This document shows, piece after piece, positions 8,812 through 18,894 of a DNA stretch of 64,000 nt (the first letter of the stretch is position 1; every line of letters starts with the position of its first letter). The translations under genes were made by a program, and so were the position numbers. Below the pieces are notes generated by a model. The model worked only from the letters and a program-made list of their open reading frames with translations. It had not been told where the DNA came from and did no database searches. The stretch lies in assembly GCA_947259975.1 (NCBI GenBank), contig CAMYOD010000003.1:120517-184516 (forward strand), given 5' to 3'. The stretch comes from an uncultured Gammaproteobacteria bacterium (lineage in GTDB: Bacteria; Pseudomonadota; Gammaproteobacteria; HyVt-429).

Positions 8812-10698
8812 GTGACCATGGAACAGACAAACACCGCCGAGACCCTCACATTTCAGACCGAGGTGCAGCAGCTGCTACACCTCATGATCCATTCGCTGTA
8901 CAGCCATAAAGAGATCTTTCTGCGCGAACTGATCTCAAACGCATCAGATGCTTGTGATCGGTTGCGTTTCGAGTCGTTGACCAATGGCGACCTTCTGGAG
9001 GACGACGGCGAACTCGAGGTCCGAATCGATATCGATAAGGACGCGCGTCTTATTCGAATCATCGATAACGGGATCGGGATGTCGCGCGAAGAGGTGATCG
9101 AAAATCTCGGCACCATTGCCCGCTCAGGAACCAAAAGCTTCGTGCGCGCCCTGAGCGGCGATGAGGCCAAGGATGTCAACCTGATTGGACAATTCGGTGT
9201 CGGCTTCTATTCGGCGTTCATGGTTGCGGATCGCGTCACGGTACATACCCGCAAAGCCGGCGCACCCCACGATCATGGGGTGCGATGGGAATCCGAAGGT
9301 GCCGGGCAATATTCAGTGGAAGCCGAAGAACGGACCGTGCGCGGTACCGAAATCATTCTGCATCTGCGCGAGGGCGAAGACGAATTTCTTGAGAACTTTC
9401 GTCTGCGTTCAATCGTGCAACAGTATTCCGACCACATCTCCTTGCCCATCCGCGTGCAAAAAGAAGACGACGCCGACGAGTGGGAAACGATTAACAAGGG
9501 TTTGGCGCTGTGGACCCGCCCCAAGCAGGACATCACGGACGAAGAGTACAAGACGTTCTATACCGGCTTGACCTTTGACCAGGAGGCGCCGCTGCTGCAT
9601 TTGCACAATCGGGTCGAGGGAAACCTTGAATACATTTCCCTTTTCTTTATTCCGTCACGGGCGCCGTTCGATCTCTGGGACCGTGATCACCCGCATGGTA
9701 TCAAGCTATATGTGCGGCGCGTATTCATTATGGATGATACGAAATATCTCATGCCGCCCTATTTGCGCTTTGTACGCGGCGTCGTCGATTCGGCGGACCT
9801 GCCGCTTAATGTGTCGCGTGAATTCCTGCAGCACAATAAGGAGATCGACAAAATTCGTTCCGCCTCGGTGAAGAAAGTCCTCACGGAATTGCAGAAGTTG
9901 GCGGAGGAGGATGCGGAATCGTACAACGGCTTCTGGGACGAATTCGGGCGCGTCCTCAAGGAAGGTGTGGTCGATGACCCGACCAATCGCGAGACGATTG
10001 CACGCCTGCTGCGGTTTGCCTCCACCGCCGCAGAGAGTCCCGAGCAACGCGTCGCGCTGGACCAATATTTATCGCGTATGCCATTGAAACAAAAAGCGAT
10101 TTATTACATGACGGCGGAGACCGACGCCGCCGCACGGCAATCGCCACATCTGGAGGTCTTCCGCAAGAATGATATCGAGGTCCTGCTACTGAGCGATCCG
10201 ATCGATGAATGGGTGGTGACTCACCTGACCGAATTTGACGGCAAACCGCTGAAGTCCGTCACCAAGGGCGGTCTCGATATCGATGCTGATGACGTCGCAA
10301 CGGCTGCGGCCAAAACTGACGCGGCCGCGGAAGAATTCAAGGACGTCCTTGGGCGCATGCGCGAGATTCTTGCGGATCGGGTCAAGGAGATTCGCTTCAG
10401 TCAGCGATTGGTTGACTCGCCGGCGTGTCTGGTCAGCGATGAGCATGACTTGGGTGCAAACCTCGAGAGAATCCTGCAATCAACGGGGCAGCAAACGTCA
10501 CAGACCAAGCCCATACTCGAACTGAACCCGCAACATCCCCTGGTGCAAAATCTTTCAAACGTAGAAGATCGGCTCGCGGATTGGGCGAATGTGCTGTTCG
10601 ACCAGGCGGCGCTCAGCGAAGGCGCGGCGTTGGTGGAACCGGCGAGCTACGTGCGGCGCATCAATGCGCTGCTGAGTGAGCAGCTGGGGAACAACTAG
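8812..10698 (+). CDS. htpG: Hsp90-family chaperone HtpG
   Basis: HtpG is the cytoplasmic homodimeric Hsp90 chaperone. The 628-residue protein has the GHKL ATPase signatures ELISNASDACDRLRF, DNGIGMS and GQFGVGFYSAFMVAD in the N-terminal domain, then the middle and dimerisation domains; E. coli HtpG has 624 residues. Translation may start at 8812 (MTMEQ) or at the second ATG, 8818. It is preceded by a consensus heat-shock promoter and faces the nucleotidyltransferase gene tail to tail, only 7 bases apart. Confidence 0.98.
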   Translation: MTMEQTNTAETLTFQTEVQQLLHLMIHSLYSHKEIFLRELISNASDACDRLRFESLTNGDLLEDDGELEVRIDIDKDARLIRIIDNGIGMSREEVIENLGTIARSGTKSFVRALSGDEAKDVNLIGQFGVGFYSAFMVADRVTVHTRKAGAPHDHGVRWESEGAGQYSVEAEERTVRGTEIILHLREGEDEFLENFRLRSIVQQYSDHISLPIRVQKEDDADEWETINKGLALWTRPKQDITDEEYKTFYTGLTFDQEAPLLHLHNRVEGNLEYISLFFIPSRAPFDLWDRDHPHGIKLYVRRVFIMDDTKYLMPPYLRFVRGVVDSADLPLNVSREFLQHNKEIDKIRSASVKKVLTELQKLAEEDAESYNGFWDEFGRVLKEGVVDDPTNRETIARLLRFASTAAESPEQRVALDQYLSRMPLKQKAIYYMTAETDAAARQSPHLEVFRKNDIEVLLLSDPIDEWVVTHLTEFDGKPLKSVTKGGLDIDADDVATAAAKTDAAAEEFKDVLGRMREILADRVKEIRFSQRLVDSPACLVSDEHDLGANLERILQSTGQQTSQTKPILELNPQHPLVQNLSNVEDRLADWANVLFDQAALSEGAALVEPASYVRRINALLSEQLGNN

Positions 10699-10705
10699 AA
10701 AGCAA

Positions 10706-11830
10706 TCAGCCCGCAGCGGAATCCGCATCGGGGCGTCCGCGCGCATCGGTCACCCAACCCATGTCGCCGGTATGGGTGTCTACTGTGTTGCCGTTCTTGT
10801 CGACGCAAAAACGTCCGAACACGGTGGAATCCTCCACACGCCCGCCGCTACGTACGCGGGTATACTCGAACAGGATGCTTTGGTGAATCACGGCGTTGGA
10901 TTCCACGTGACAGCCGCGATCGATCCAGGTCGGTCCAATGATCTCGCATCCGGCCTCGATCCTTGAATTGGCGCCAATATAGACCGGACCGCGAATATTG
11001 GCGTGATCCCAGTCCACACTGACATTGAGACCGACCCAGACACCGGGGCGCACCTGGGTGCCGGGCATTTCGATATTATGCACGCGCCCGTTCATGAGCG
11101 CCTGGGTCGCACGCCAGTAATCACTCATTTTGCCGATATCGACCCAATTGAACGGCAGATTAACGGCGTAAAAAGGTAGGCCTTCGTCAAGGATGCGGGG
11201 AAATAATTGGCTGCCAATATCGAATTCCTCGTCCTTGGGAATCAAATCGATCACCTGCGGCTCAAAGATATAGATCCCGGTGTTGACAAGATTCGAGCGC
11301 GCCTCCTCGACGCTCGGCTTCTCCTGAAACGAGCTTATTTGACCCTCGTCATCGCATACGACGACACCGTAATTGGGAACCAGTTCCCGCGGCACTTCGT
11401 GTGCCACAATGCTCGCCGCTGCGTTCTTGCGATGGTGTTCGACGACCGCATCGAGAATATTGAGATCAATCAGCGCGTCACCGCACAACACCAACGTGGT
11501 TTCATCGAAGAAACCGCCGAAGTCGTGAATCTTGCGCATGCCACCCGCCGACCCCAGGGGTGTGCTGATAATTTCACCGTTCTCGATCACGCCTTCGAAG
11601 GAGTAGCCGATTTCGACACCCCAGCGGCGACCATCGCCGAAATAGCTTTCGATTTTGTCCGGCAGATGGCTGACATTAATCATGATCTCGCGGATGCCGT
11701 ACCGCGCCAGATGCTCGATGATGTACTCCATTACCGGCTTACCCAGAATGGGTATCATGGGTTTGGGCAAATCATAGGTGAGCGGACGCACACGGGTGCC
11801 TTTACCGGCACCTAAAATCATGGCCTTCAT
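10706..11830 (-). CDS. Nucleotide-sugar pyrophosphorylase (mannose-1-P guanylyltransferase/RmlA-like)
   Basis: The 374-residue protein has a nucleotidyltransferase domain with the activated-sugar signature GAGKGTRVRPLTYDLPKPM at its N terminus, conserved LCGDALIDLN and EKPSVEEARSNLVNTGIY, and a C-terminal left-handed beta-helix (repeated isoleucine/valine hexapeptides such as NIRGPVYIGANSRIEAGCEI). Such enzymes make NDP-sugars from sugar-1-phosphates. Which nucleotide and sugar are used cannot be read from the motifs; GDP-mannose or dTDP-/UDP-glucose are possible. It may feed the surface-sugar genes at the far end of the window. Confidence 0.88.
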   Translation of the reverse strand: MKAMILGAGKGTRVRPLTYDLPKPMIPILGKPVMEYIIEHLARYGIREIMINVSHLPDKIESYFGDGRRWGVEIGYSFEGVIENGEIISTPLGSAGGMRKIHDFGGFFDETTLVLCGDALIDLNILDAVVEHHRKNAAASIVAHEVPRELVPNYGVVVCDDEGQISSFQEKPSVEEARSNLVNTGIYIFEPQVIDLIPKDEEFDIGSQLFPRILDEGLPFYAVNLPFNWVDIGKMSDYWRATQALMNGRVHNIEMPGTQVRPGVWVGLNVSVDWDHANIRGPVYIGANSRIEAGCEIIGPTWIDRGCHVESNAVIHQSILFEYTRVRSGGRVEDSTVFGRFCVDKNGNTVDTHTGDMGWVTDARGRPDADSAAG

Positions 11831-11913
11831 GCTGTTCGGACTCCAGTTCGGGATCGACTTTCCCGGCGATGCCCGCGGAGTATAGCAAAGGAATCCTCAG
11901 GAAAATGGGGCGT

Positions 11914-12034
11914 GGCTCAGTTTATCGCTCGCGTCGGCTACGGCCCGCCAAGTGTCGTTCGGCCTAGTGCGACGCAGGGAGGTACCGCGAGATTTAACGT
12001 GTTGGGTGCCCGGGCGACGCGCGGTCAGTGGGCG
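11914..12034 (+). repeat. Intergenic repeat, copy A (internally deleted)
   Basis: Shares CGCTCGCGTCGGCTACGG, the CCCGCCAAG(C/T)GTCGT(C/T)CGGCC block and GCAGGGAGGTA(C/G)CGCGAGATTTAA with copies at 25175 and 47189. The segment between the two CAGGGA words of the full copies is missing, as if lost by recombination between them. It fills most of the 304-bp gap before the membrane-protein gene. Confidence 0.8.
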
Positions 12035-12134
12035 GATCGAGTCACTGCCGGATGCGACGCCCATTGCTGGCGGACGCATCTCGGTGAGATACTTGAGGCT
12101 GCTCATAACAAAACGGACGACCGGGAGGTCGAAT

Positions 12135-12515
12135 ATGAACCGTGAGAAAGTTATTTTTGGGTTCTTCATTATTCTGGCCCTCACCCTGAACTTCGGGTTT
12201 GTCCTCGGCGAAATCAGCGACCCGGCGCACCACCATGAGTACGAGTTGTTTGCCGCGATCGTCGTCAACCTGATTGCCACCGTATTGAAATTCGGCGACC
12301 GCTCACAGATGGGCGCGCTGCTGTTGGCGACGAGCCTCGTCGCCGATCTACAGTTGGTGGCGGCGGCCGTGGTCTGGACCATGGTCGAGCATGTTACAGG
12401 CACGGGCCTGGATGGGGCCATTGCCAGCATCGTCTCACTGGCGGCCGGCGCACTGCTCGCAAACGTGGTGTCGGTAGTCCTGCTGGTCATCGAGACCGCG
12501 CGCACACATCGCTAA
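12135..12515 (+). CDS. Small integral membrane protein (DUF6394-like)
   Basis: A 126-residue protein with about four hydrophobic segments: VIFGFFIILALTLNFGFVLG, FAAIVVNLIATVLKFG, ALLLATSLVADLQLVAAAVVW and IVSLAAGALLANVVSVVLLV. Start 12135 is chosen because GGGAGGTC lies 8 bases upstream and the membrane segment begins at once; the frame is open further upstream only through the repeat. It is 29 bases before a K+ channel gene on the same strand and is probably translated with it, so a role in potassium transport is inferred from position only. The family name is from memory and uncertain. Confidence 0.75.
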   Translation: MNREKVIFGFFIILALTLNFGFVLGEISDPAHHHEYELFAAIVVNLIATVLKFGDRSQMGALLLATSLVADLQLVAAAVVWTMVEHVTGTGLDGAIASIVSLAAGALLANVVSVVLLVIETARTHR

Positions 12516-12544
12516 GATACCGACCTTGATATCCGGCGCGTGAC

Positions 12545-14218
12545 ATGAACCGGGTCACCTCCATCGTCATTCGGCGCATCCGCATTCCGCTGATCGTATT
12601 GATCACGGCATATGCGGTTTCCATTGTCGGCATGATGCTGGCGCCCGGCATCGATGACAACGGACAGCGTTGGCATATGGGATTCTTCGATGCCTTCTAT
12701 TTCGTGTCTTTCATGGCCACGACCATCGGTTTCGGTGAGATTCCCTTCCCGTTTAGCGCGGCCCAGCGGCTCTGGGCCAGTATCGCGATGTACCTCGGGG
12801 TGGTCGCATGGCTGTACGCGATCGGTACCATTTTCACCATTGTCCGGGACAAAGCCCTGGCGCGAGTGTTTGTCGAGGCGCGCTTTACGCGCGACGTGGA
12901 ACGCCTTCGCGAGCGATTCTATCTATTATGCGGGTATGGTGACACCGGCATTATCCTTTTAAATGCACTCGCACAACGTGACTTGCGCGCGGTGGTGCTC
13001 GACCAGGATCCTGACGCGATCGCCAATCTCAGCGTGCAGGAATATCCCTTCCATGTACCCGGCTTGTGTGCGGATGCAGGGTTTCCCGACTACCTGAAAA
13101 TGGCTGGCCTGCAGGACCCTTGCTGTGCCGGTGTCGTCGCCCTCACCAACAGCGACGCGACAAATCTCAAGATCGCGATTACCGCCAAATTGCTGAACCC
13201 GAAGGTCAAGGTAATCTGCCGCGCTGAGACGCATGACGTCATGGCCAATATGGCCTCCTTCGACACCGATCACATGATCAACCCCTTCGATATTTTTGCC
13301 GACCACCTCGCCATGGCCCTGCACGCACCCAGCGTGTACTTGCTCAACGATTGGCTCACCGGCGTCCCGGACACTCTCCTGTCCGAGCCGCTCTACCCAC
13401 CGCGTGGTCTTTGGGTACTCTGCGGCTACGGGCGCTTCGGCCAGGCGATCAACAAGCGGCTTCAATTCGAAGGTATTACCACGACGATGGTGGATGCCAA
13501 TGAGGAGCTGATCAAGGACGAACGTGGCTCCATTCTGGGTCGCGGCACCGAGGCCGTGACACTCCGTGAGGCCAAGATCGAGGAGGCCGCGGGCGTGGTC
13601 GCCGGCACCGACTCCGACTCCAACAACCTTTCGATCATCATGACGGCACGGGCGCTAAACCCCGAGCTTTTTGCCGTGGTACGTCAGAACAAACGGGCCA
13701 ATGACGCGATTTTCGACGCCGTCGAGGCGAACCTGGTGATGCAGCCCAGCCAGATCATTGCACGCAAGATCCTGGCGCTAATCACAACGCCGCTGTTGGG
13801 GGAATTCCTGCGCCTGGCACGACAGCAAAAGGACGACTGGGCGAACCAGGCCGTCAGCCGGTTGAGCGCCGTGGTGGGCGACGTGGTGCCCGATCTATGG
13901 ACCGCGGAAATCTCATCGCGCGGGGCGCACGCCGTCGCCATCGCGCTCGGCGCCGGGCAGGACGTGCGCCTGCGACATGTCGGTTGCGATCCGCAGCAAC
14001 ACGGTCAGGCGCTGGAATGCGTTGCCCTGCTCCTGCAGCGCGGCAGCGAGTTAATTTTGCTGCCGGACGAAGATCAGCCGCTGCAGGATGGAGATAAAAT
14101 ACTGTTCTGTGGCACGTCGGCGGTCGAGGACCGTATGCAATCCACGTTACACAGCGAATCTACCCTGGCCCACATGATTCACGGCGCCGAGGCCGCGGAA
14201 TCGGCACGGCGCGCCTGA
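12545..14218 (+). CDS. Potassium channel with two RCK/TrkA-N domains
   Basis: The 557-residue protein has two membrane helices flanking a pore with selectivity filter TTIGFGEIP (about residues 60-68), then two Rossmann-fold TrkA-N domains, each starting with a nucleotide-binding glycine motif (LCGYGDTGI near residue 128; LCGYGRFGQ near 293), and a TrkA-C-like tail. It resembles ligand-gated prokaryotic K+ channels of the Kch/MthK type, with the gating ring built from two RCK modules in one chain. Asp residues after the second Rossmann strand (VDANEE) suggest NAD(H) or nucleotide binding. Confidence 0.92.
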   Translation: MNRVTSIVIRRIRIPLIVLITAYAVSIVGMMLAPGIDDNGQRWHMGFFDAFYFVSFMATTIGFGEIPFPFSAAQRLWASIAMYLGVVAWLYAIGTIFTIVRDKALARVFVEARFTRDVERLRERFYLLCGYGDTGIILLNALAQRDLRAVVLDQDPDAIANLSVQEYPFHVPGLCADAGFPDYLKMAGLQDPCCAGVVALTNSDATNLKIAITAKLLNPKVKVICRAETHDVMANMASFDTDHMINPFDIFADHLAMALHAPSVYLLNDWLTGVPDTLLSEPLYPPRGLWVLCGYGRFGQAINKRLQFEGITTTMVDANEELIKDERGSILGRGTEAVTLREAKIEEAAGVVAGTDSDSNNLSIIMTARALNPELFAVVRQNKRANDAIFDAVEANLVMQPSQIIARKILALITTPLLGEFLRLARQQKDDWANQAVSRLSAVVGDVVPDLWTAEISSRGAHAVAIALGAGQDVRLRHVGCDPQQHGQALECVALLLQRGSELILLPDEDQPLQDGDKILFCGTSAVEDRMQSTLHSESTLAHMIHGAEAAESARRA

Positions 14219-14303
14219 CATGATGGACGAGCCAGCGCTTGATCGCGCACCGATCCACCCTCACATCATCGAACATTATGGTGAACGAAATAGGCAGAAC
14301 AAA

Positions 14304-14579
14304 ATGTCAGAGATTACGGTTGAAAAGAATGCATCACCCGCCAAGCTGGACGTAATGGGCGTCTACGACTGGCCCATTTGGTCGAAGGAGGCCGCGTCAT
14401 TTCCGTGGAGTTATGACGAGACCGAGGTCTGTTACTTTCTCGAAGGCAGCGTGACCGTAACACCGGAAGGCGGCGAACCGGTGGAGATGGGTGAAGGCGA
14501 TCTGGTGACGTTCACCAAAGGCTTGTCCTGCACCTGGGAGATCCATACGCCGGTGCAGAAGCATTACAGTTTCAAGTAG
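14304..14579 (+). CDS. Cupin-domain protein (DUF861-type)
   Basis: A 91-residue single-domain cupin of the ureidoglycine-aminohydrolase/ethanolamine-utilisation type: FPWSYDETEVCYFLEGSVTV, the EPVEMGEGDLVTFTKGL turn and a tryptophan-rich ending (CTWEIHTPVQKHY). The acidic and His positions of the cupin are partly present, so metal binding is plausible. Start MSEITVEKN is preferred over the in-frame ATG at 14220 because the conserved domain begins about 15 residues later. No substrate can be inferred. It follows the K+ channel gene on the same strand. Confidence 0.8.
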   Translation: MSEITVEKNASPAKLDVMGVYDWPIWSKEAASFPWSYDETEVCYFLEGSVTVTPEGGEPVEMGEGDLVTFTKGLSCTWEIHTPVQKHYSFK

Positions 14580-14636
14580 CAAGATACAAGATACAAGTCG
14601 CGGATACGAGGGATTTCGCTTGTATCTTGCATCTTG
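14580..14636. repeat. Heptad inverted repeat (CAAGATA units)
   Basis: The left arm CAAGATACAAGATACAAG (14580-14597) and right arm CTTGTATCTTGCATCTTG (14619-14636) are complementary except at one base, with a 21-nt loop. It lies between the convergent cupin and clpB genes, directly after the cupin stop codon, and could act as a bidirectional transcript end. The unit is the same as at 6812-6869. Confidence 0.85.
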
Positions 14637-14658
14637 AAACTTGTATCTCGCGACTCAA

Positions 14659-17256
14659 TTAAGCCACCTCCGCTTTCGATTCTTTTGCGGTGAAGGTGAA
14701 CTCGTCACCTTCCACGTCGACCGCAATGGTTTCACCGGCGGTAAACTTGCCGGCAAGGATCTCCTGTGCGAGCGGGTTCTCGAGGCGAGTTTGAATCGCA
14801 CGTTTGAGGGGCCGCGCGCCATAGACCGGGTCGAAGCCGGCCTCGGCCAGCTTGTCCAGTGCGGCATCGCTGAGCACCAGATCCATATCGCGGGCAATGA
14901 GACGCTCGCGCAGGTAGCGGATCTGTATGCGCGCAATATCGTGCAGTTGCTCACGCAGCAGCGGATGGAACACAACGATATCATCGATGCGGTTGACGAA
15001 CTCGGGACGAAAATGCTGGCCCACCGTATCCATCACCGCAGTCTTCATCTTGGTGTAGTTCTCCTCGCCGCTGAATTCCTGAATCAGGTGCGAGCCCAGA
15101 TTTGAAGTCATGATGATAACGGTGTTGCGGAAATCAACGGTGCGTCCATGTCCATCCGTCAGCCGCCCATCGTCGAGCACCTGCAATAGTACGTTAAAGA
15201 CCTCCGGATGCGCTTTTTCCACTTCGTCGAGCAGAATGACTGAATAAGGTTTACGTCGCACCGCTTCGGTGAGATAACCGCCCTCCTCATAGCCGACGTA
15301 GCCCGGCGGCGCACCGATCAGGCGTGCCACGGAGTGCTGCTCCATAAACTCTGACATGTCGATACGCACCATGGCGTCCTCGGCATCGAACAGGAAGGCT
15401 GCCAGGGCCTTGGTGAGTTCGGTCTTGCCTACGCCGGTAGGACCAAGAAACAGAAAGGAACCATAAGGCCGGTTGGGATCCGACAGCCCGGCTCGCGACC
15501 GCCGAATCGCGTTTGCCACCACGGTGATTGCCTCGTCCTGTCCGATGACGCGCCGGTGCAGTTCCTGCTCCATGCGCAGCAACTTGTCGCGCTCGCCCTC
15601 CAACATTTTCGTGACCGGGATCCCGGTCCACTTTGACACCACTTCGGCGATCTCTTCTTCGGTCACCGCGTTACGCAGCAACTTCATGTCGTGCATCTCG
15701 GCCTGGCTGGCCATGTCGAGCTGCCGCTCGAGTTCCGGGATTCGGCCATACTGAAGTTCGGACATGCGTGTGAGATCGCCGGCACGCCGCGCCGTCTCCA
15801 TGTCCATGCGCGTCCGATCGAGTTCCTCCTTGATGTGCTGGGTACCTTGTACGGCCGCCTTTTCGGCCTTCCAGATCTCTTCCAGGTCCGCGTATTCCCG
15901 CTCCAGCGTCTCGATATCACTTTCCAGGTCGCCGAGGCGTCGCTGTGACGCTTCGTCGGTCTCTTTCTTGAGCGCCTCGCGCTCGATCTTGAGTTGGATC
16001 AAGCGCCGGTCAAGGCGATCCATGGCCTCGGGTTTGGAGTCGATCTCCATGCGAATACGGCTCGCCGCTTCATCGACCAAATCGATTGCCTTGTCCGGCA
16101 ACTTACGGTCGGTAATATAGCGGTGCGAAAGCGTGGCCGCGGCGACGATCGCAGGGTCGGTGATGTCGACACCGTGGTGGACCTCATATTTCTCCTTGAG
16201 TCCGCGCAGAATCGCGATGGTGTCTTCCACGCCTGGCTCATCCACCAACACTTTCTGGAAACGCCGCTCCAGGGCCGCATCCTTCTCGACATACTTGCGA
16301 TATTCATCCAGCGTCGTGGCGCCGATACAATGCAACTCACCCCGGGCCAGCGCCGGCTTGAGCATATTGCCTGCGTCCATGGATCCCTCCGCCTTGCCGG
16401 CGCCGACCATGGTATGCAGCTCATCGATAAAAAGAATGATCTGGCCTTCCTGTTTCGACAGTTCATTGAGCACGGCCTTGAGGCGTTCCTCGAATTCACC
16501 GCGGAATTTCGCGCCGGCGATCAATGCCCCCATATCGAGGGACAACAGGCGTTTGCCTTTCAGGCCTTCGGGGATTTCGCCATTGATGATTCGCTGCGCC
16601 AGCCCTTCCACGATAGCGGTCTTGCCAACGCCCGGCTCGCCGATCAATACCGGATTATTTTTAGTGCGGCGCTGCAGGACCTGGATGGAGCGCCGGATTT
16701 CGTCGTCCCGACCAATGACCGGGTCGAGCTTGCCTTGTTCGGCGCGCTCGGTTAGATCGATAGTGTACTTGTCCAGCGCCTGGCGCAGTTCTTCCGCATT
16801 GGGATCGTCGATATTCTGGCCGCCCCGCACATCCTCGATGACGCGTTCGATTCCAGCCCTGGTGGCGCCGGCGGCGCGCAGAAGCTCACCCAGCGCGCCC
16901 TTATCTTCAACCGCCGCGAGGATAAAAAGCTCACTGGAGATGTAATCGTCCTTACGTTGCTGGGCAAGCTTGTCGGTGACGTTGAGCAGGCGATTCAGCT
17001 CATTCGAGATATGGACATCGCCACTCATACCTTCAACCCGTGGCAGGCCATCCAGCGCCTTGCCAAGCTGCGTCCGCAGTGTCGCAACATTGACATCCGC
17101 CTTGGCTAACAGCGGACGCACCGTGCCGCCATCCTGATCCAGCATGGCCTGCGCCACGTGCAGCGGCTCGATGAATTGATGGTCGCGCCCCACCGCCAGG
17201 CTCTGCGCGTCGGCAAGGGCCATCTGAAATTTTCCGGTCAGTTTATCCATTCGCAT
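14659..17256 (-). CDS. clpB: ATP-dependent disaggregase ClpB
   Basis: ClpB (Hsp104 family) rescues aggregated proteins together with DnaK. The 865-residue protein has the N-terminal Clp repeat domain, a first AAA+ module with GEPGVGKT near residue 205, the coiled-coil middle domain (about 410-530, rich in Glu/Arg) that marks ClpB rather than ClpA, and a second AAA+ module with GPTGVGKTE near 605. Length is normal (E. coli 857). It is not in the rluD-pgeF-clpB order of E. coli; those genes are 13 kb away. A sigma-32-type promoter lies upstream. Confidence 0.98.
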   Translation of the reverse strand: MRMDKLTGKFQMALADAQSLAVGRDHQFIEPLHVAQAMLDQDGGTVRPLLAKADVNVATLRTQLGKALDGLPRVEGMSGDVHISNELNRLLNVTDKLAQQRKDDYISSELFILAAVEDKGALGELLRAAGATRAGIERVIEDVRGGQNIDDPNAEELRQALDKYTIDLTERAEQGKLDPVIGRDDEIRRSIQVLQRRTKNNPVLIGEPGVGKTAIVEGLAQRIINGEIPEGLKGKRLLSLDMGALIAGAKFRGEFEERLKAVLNELSKQEGQIILFIDELHTMVGAGKAEGSMDAGNMLKPALARGELHCIGATTLDEYRKYVEKDAALERRFQKVLVDEPGVEDTIAILRGLKEKYEVHHGVDITDPAIVAAATLSHRYITDRKLPDKAIDLVDEAASRIRMEIDSKPEAMDRLDRRLIQLKIEREALKKETDEASQRRLGDLESDIETLEREYADLEEIWKAEKAAVQGTQHIKEELDRTRMDMETARRAGDLTRMSELQYGRIPELERQLDMASQAEMHDMKLLRNAVTEEEIAEVVSKWTGIPVTKMLEGERDKLLRMEQELHRRVIGQDEAITVVANAIRRSRAGLSDPNRPYGSFLFLGPTGVGKTELTKALAAFLFDAEDAMVRIDMSEFMEQHSVARLIGAPPGYVGYEEGGYLTEAVRRKPYSVILLDEVEKAHPEVFNVLLQVLDDGRLTDGHGRTVDFRNTVIIMTSNLGSHLIQEFSGEENYTKMKTAVMDTVGQHFRPEFVNRIDDIVVFHPLLREQLHDIARIQIRYLRERLIARDMDLVLSDAALDKLAEAGFDPVYGARPLKRAIQTRLENPLAQEILAGKFTAGETIAVDVEGDEFTFTAKESKAEVA

Positions 17257-17280
17257 GATGGTGTCTCATGTCCGTGCCAG

Positions 17281-17307
17281 TAAGCAGTCAATTCTGATAA
17301 CTGCTTA
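17281..17307 (-). promoter_or_regulatory. Stem-loop at the 5' end of the clpB leader
   Basis: TAAGCAGT (17281-17288) and ACTGCTTA (17300-17307) form an exact 8-bp inverted repeat with an 11-nt loop. The predicted transcription start from the sigma-32 promoter falls near 17303, so the hairpin would sit at or near the very 5' end of the clpB mRNA. A role in mRNA stability or temperature sensing is possible but not shown. Confidence 0.5.
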
Positions 17308-17309
17308 TT

Positions 17310-17338
17310 AGATAGGGCTATTCCGCGGCAGATTCAAG
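17310..17338 (-). promoter_or_regulatory. sigma-32 (RpoH) promoter of clpB
   Basis: On the minus strand CTTGAA (17333-17338), 15 bases, then CCCTATCT (17310-17317) match the heat-shock consensus except one base in the -10. It is 54 bases before the clpB ATG. Confidence 0.75.
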
Positions 17339-17376
17339 CCGGCGGCGACTGGTAACCGCGAGTGCTCCGCCGTGCG

Positions 17377-18894
17377 TCAGGCCGGCCGGGTTTCGGCCAT
17401 CAGTTCCGCGCGTGGCGGCACGTCCGGATAGAGTTCGTTCATGGCGACCGAGCGGCCGTTGTCGGTCACGATACGGGCGTGATAGCGGCGCAGCCGGCGC
17501 GGTTCCGACGCGCCGCAAGAGTGTGCGATGACGCCGACCTCGTGCACCATGTTCTGCGCATAGTGCATTACTCGCACGGCCTTGTCTTCCGGCACGAGAC
17601 CGCGCTGTAGTTTCGGGTCATGGGTGGTAATCCCGGTAGGACAGGTGTTCTTGTTGCATTTCAAGGCCTGAATACAGCCCAGGGCGAACATGAACCCGCG
17701 CGCCGAATTGACAAAATCCGCGCCCATGCACAACGCCCAGGCCACCTCGGTCGGCGTGATGAGCTTGCCGGAACAGATGACTTTGACGCGCTCTCGCAGT
17801 CCGTATTCGCAGAGCTTGTCGACCAACATGGGCAGGCTCTCGCGCAAAGGGATACCCATATTATCCATGAGACTCATGGGGGCCGCGCCGGTGCCGCCGT
17901 CGGCGCTGTCCAGAGTGATGAAGTCGGGCGCGGATTCGATGCCGCGCGCGCGGACCGCGGTGAAGAATTTATCGAGCCAGCCGTAGGCACCCAACACCGC
18001 CTTGAAACCCACCGGCTTACCGGTCACATCGCGTACGCGCGCGACCATATTCAGCAAGTCATCGACACTGTCGATATCCGGATGCCGGTTCGGGCTGATC
18101 GACGCCTCCCCGACCGGGATGCCGCGAATCGCGGCAATCTCCGGTGTCACCTTGCCGCCGGGGAGAATTCCGCCCTTGCCGGGTTTCGCCCCCTGGCTCA
18201 TTTTGATCTCAAACATACGCACACGCTCGTGGCCGGCGACCTCCGTGAGCTTGGCATCACTCAGGGCGCCGTGCTCATCACGCACACCGTATTTCGCCGT
18301 GCCAATCTGAAACACGAGATCGGCACCGCCTTCGAGATGAAATGGCGATAATCCACCCTCACCGGTATTCATCCAACAGCCCGCCATGCGTGCCCCATTG
18401 GATAATGCCAACACCGCGGGCCGCGACAGTGAGCCGTAACTCATGGCGGAAATATTGAACAGGGAATCGGTTACGAAGGGTGTCTTGCAGTAGGGGCCGA
18501 TGGTGACCGACTGTGTGGGCGCCGCATCCAGCTCAAGGGTGGGAAACGGGCAGTTGACAAAATAGATCGTGCCCACCGGCCGCAGATCCCGGGTCGATCC
18601 GAATGCGGATGTATTGCTCACATTCTTCGCCGCCCGGTAAACCCAACTGCGCTCCGCGCGGTTGAATGGCAGCTCCTCCCGATCCATGGCGAAGAAGTAT
18701 TGCCGAAAGAATTCACCGAGCCGTTCAAACAGACTGCGAAACCGGCCGACCACCGGATAGTTGCGGCGCACCGCGTGCGTCGTCTGGCTGACGTCAATGA
18801 TATACATCGCCAAGACAGCCAACAGAATGGTGCCCACCACGAAAATAAACAGGTAGGTAAGGAGTTGGAGCACTAGCATCACGGGGCCTTCCAT
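17377..18894 (-). CDS. Membrane-anchored FMN-binding glutamate-synthase-family protein
   Basis: A 505-residue protein with an N-terminal membrane helix (MLVLQLLTYLFIFVVGTILLA...) followed by the alpha-subunit (GltB) catalytic barrel. It has the FMN-site motif SADGGTGAAP and a Cys cluster GCIQALKCNKNTCPTG like the 3Fe-4S ligands of glutamate synthase. It lacks the glutaminase domain, so it is not a full GltB; stand-alone members of this family have unsettled function. The start at 18894 is fixed by AAGGAGAG seven bases upstream; the longer frame to 19056 has no such site. Confidence 0.88.
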   Translation of the reverse strand: MEGPVMLVLQLLTYLFIFVVGTILLAVLAMYIIDVSQTTHAVRRNYPVVGRFRSLFERLGEFFRQYFFAMDREELPFNRAERSWVYRAAKNVSNTSAFGSTRDLRPVGTIYFVNCPFPTLELDAAPTQSVTIGPYCKTPFVTDSLFNISAMSYGSLSRPAVLALSNGARMAGCWMNTGEGGLSPFHLEGGADLVFQIGTAKYGVRDEHGALSDAKLTEVAGHERVRMFEIKMSQGAKPGKGGILPGGKVTPEIAAIRGIPVGEASISPNRHPDIDSVDDLLNMVARVRDVTGKPVGFKAVLGAYGWLDKFFTAVRARGIESAPDFITLDSADGGTGAAPMSLMDNMGIPLRESLPMLVDKLCEYGLRERVKVICSGKLITPTEVAWALCMGADFVNSARGFMFALGCIQALKCNKNTCPTGITTHDPKLQRGLVPEDKAVRVMHYAQNMVHEVGVIAHSCGASEPRRLRRYHARIVTDNGRSVAMNELYPDVPPRAELMAETRPA

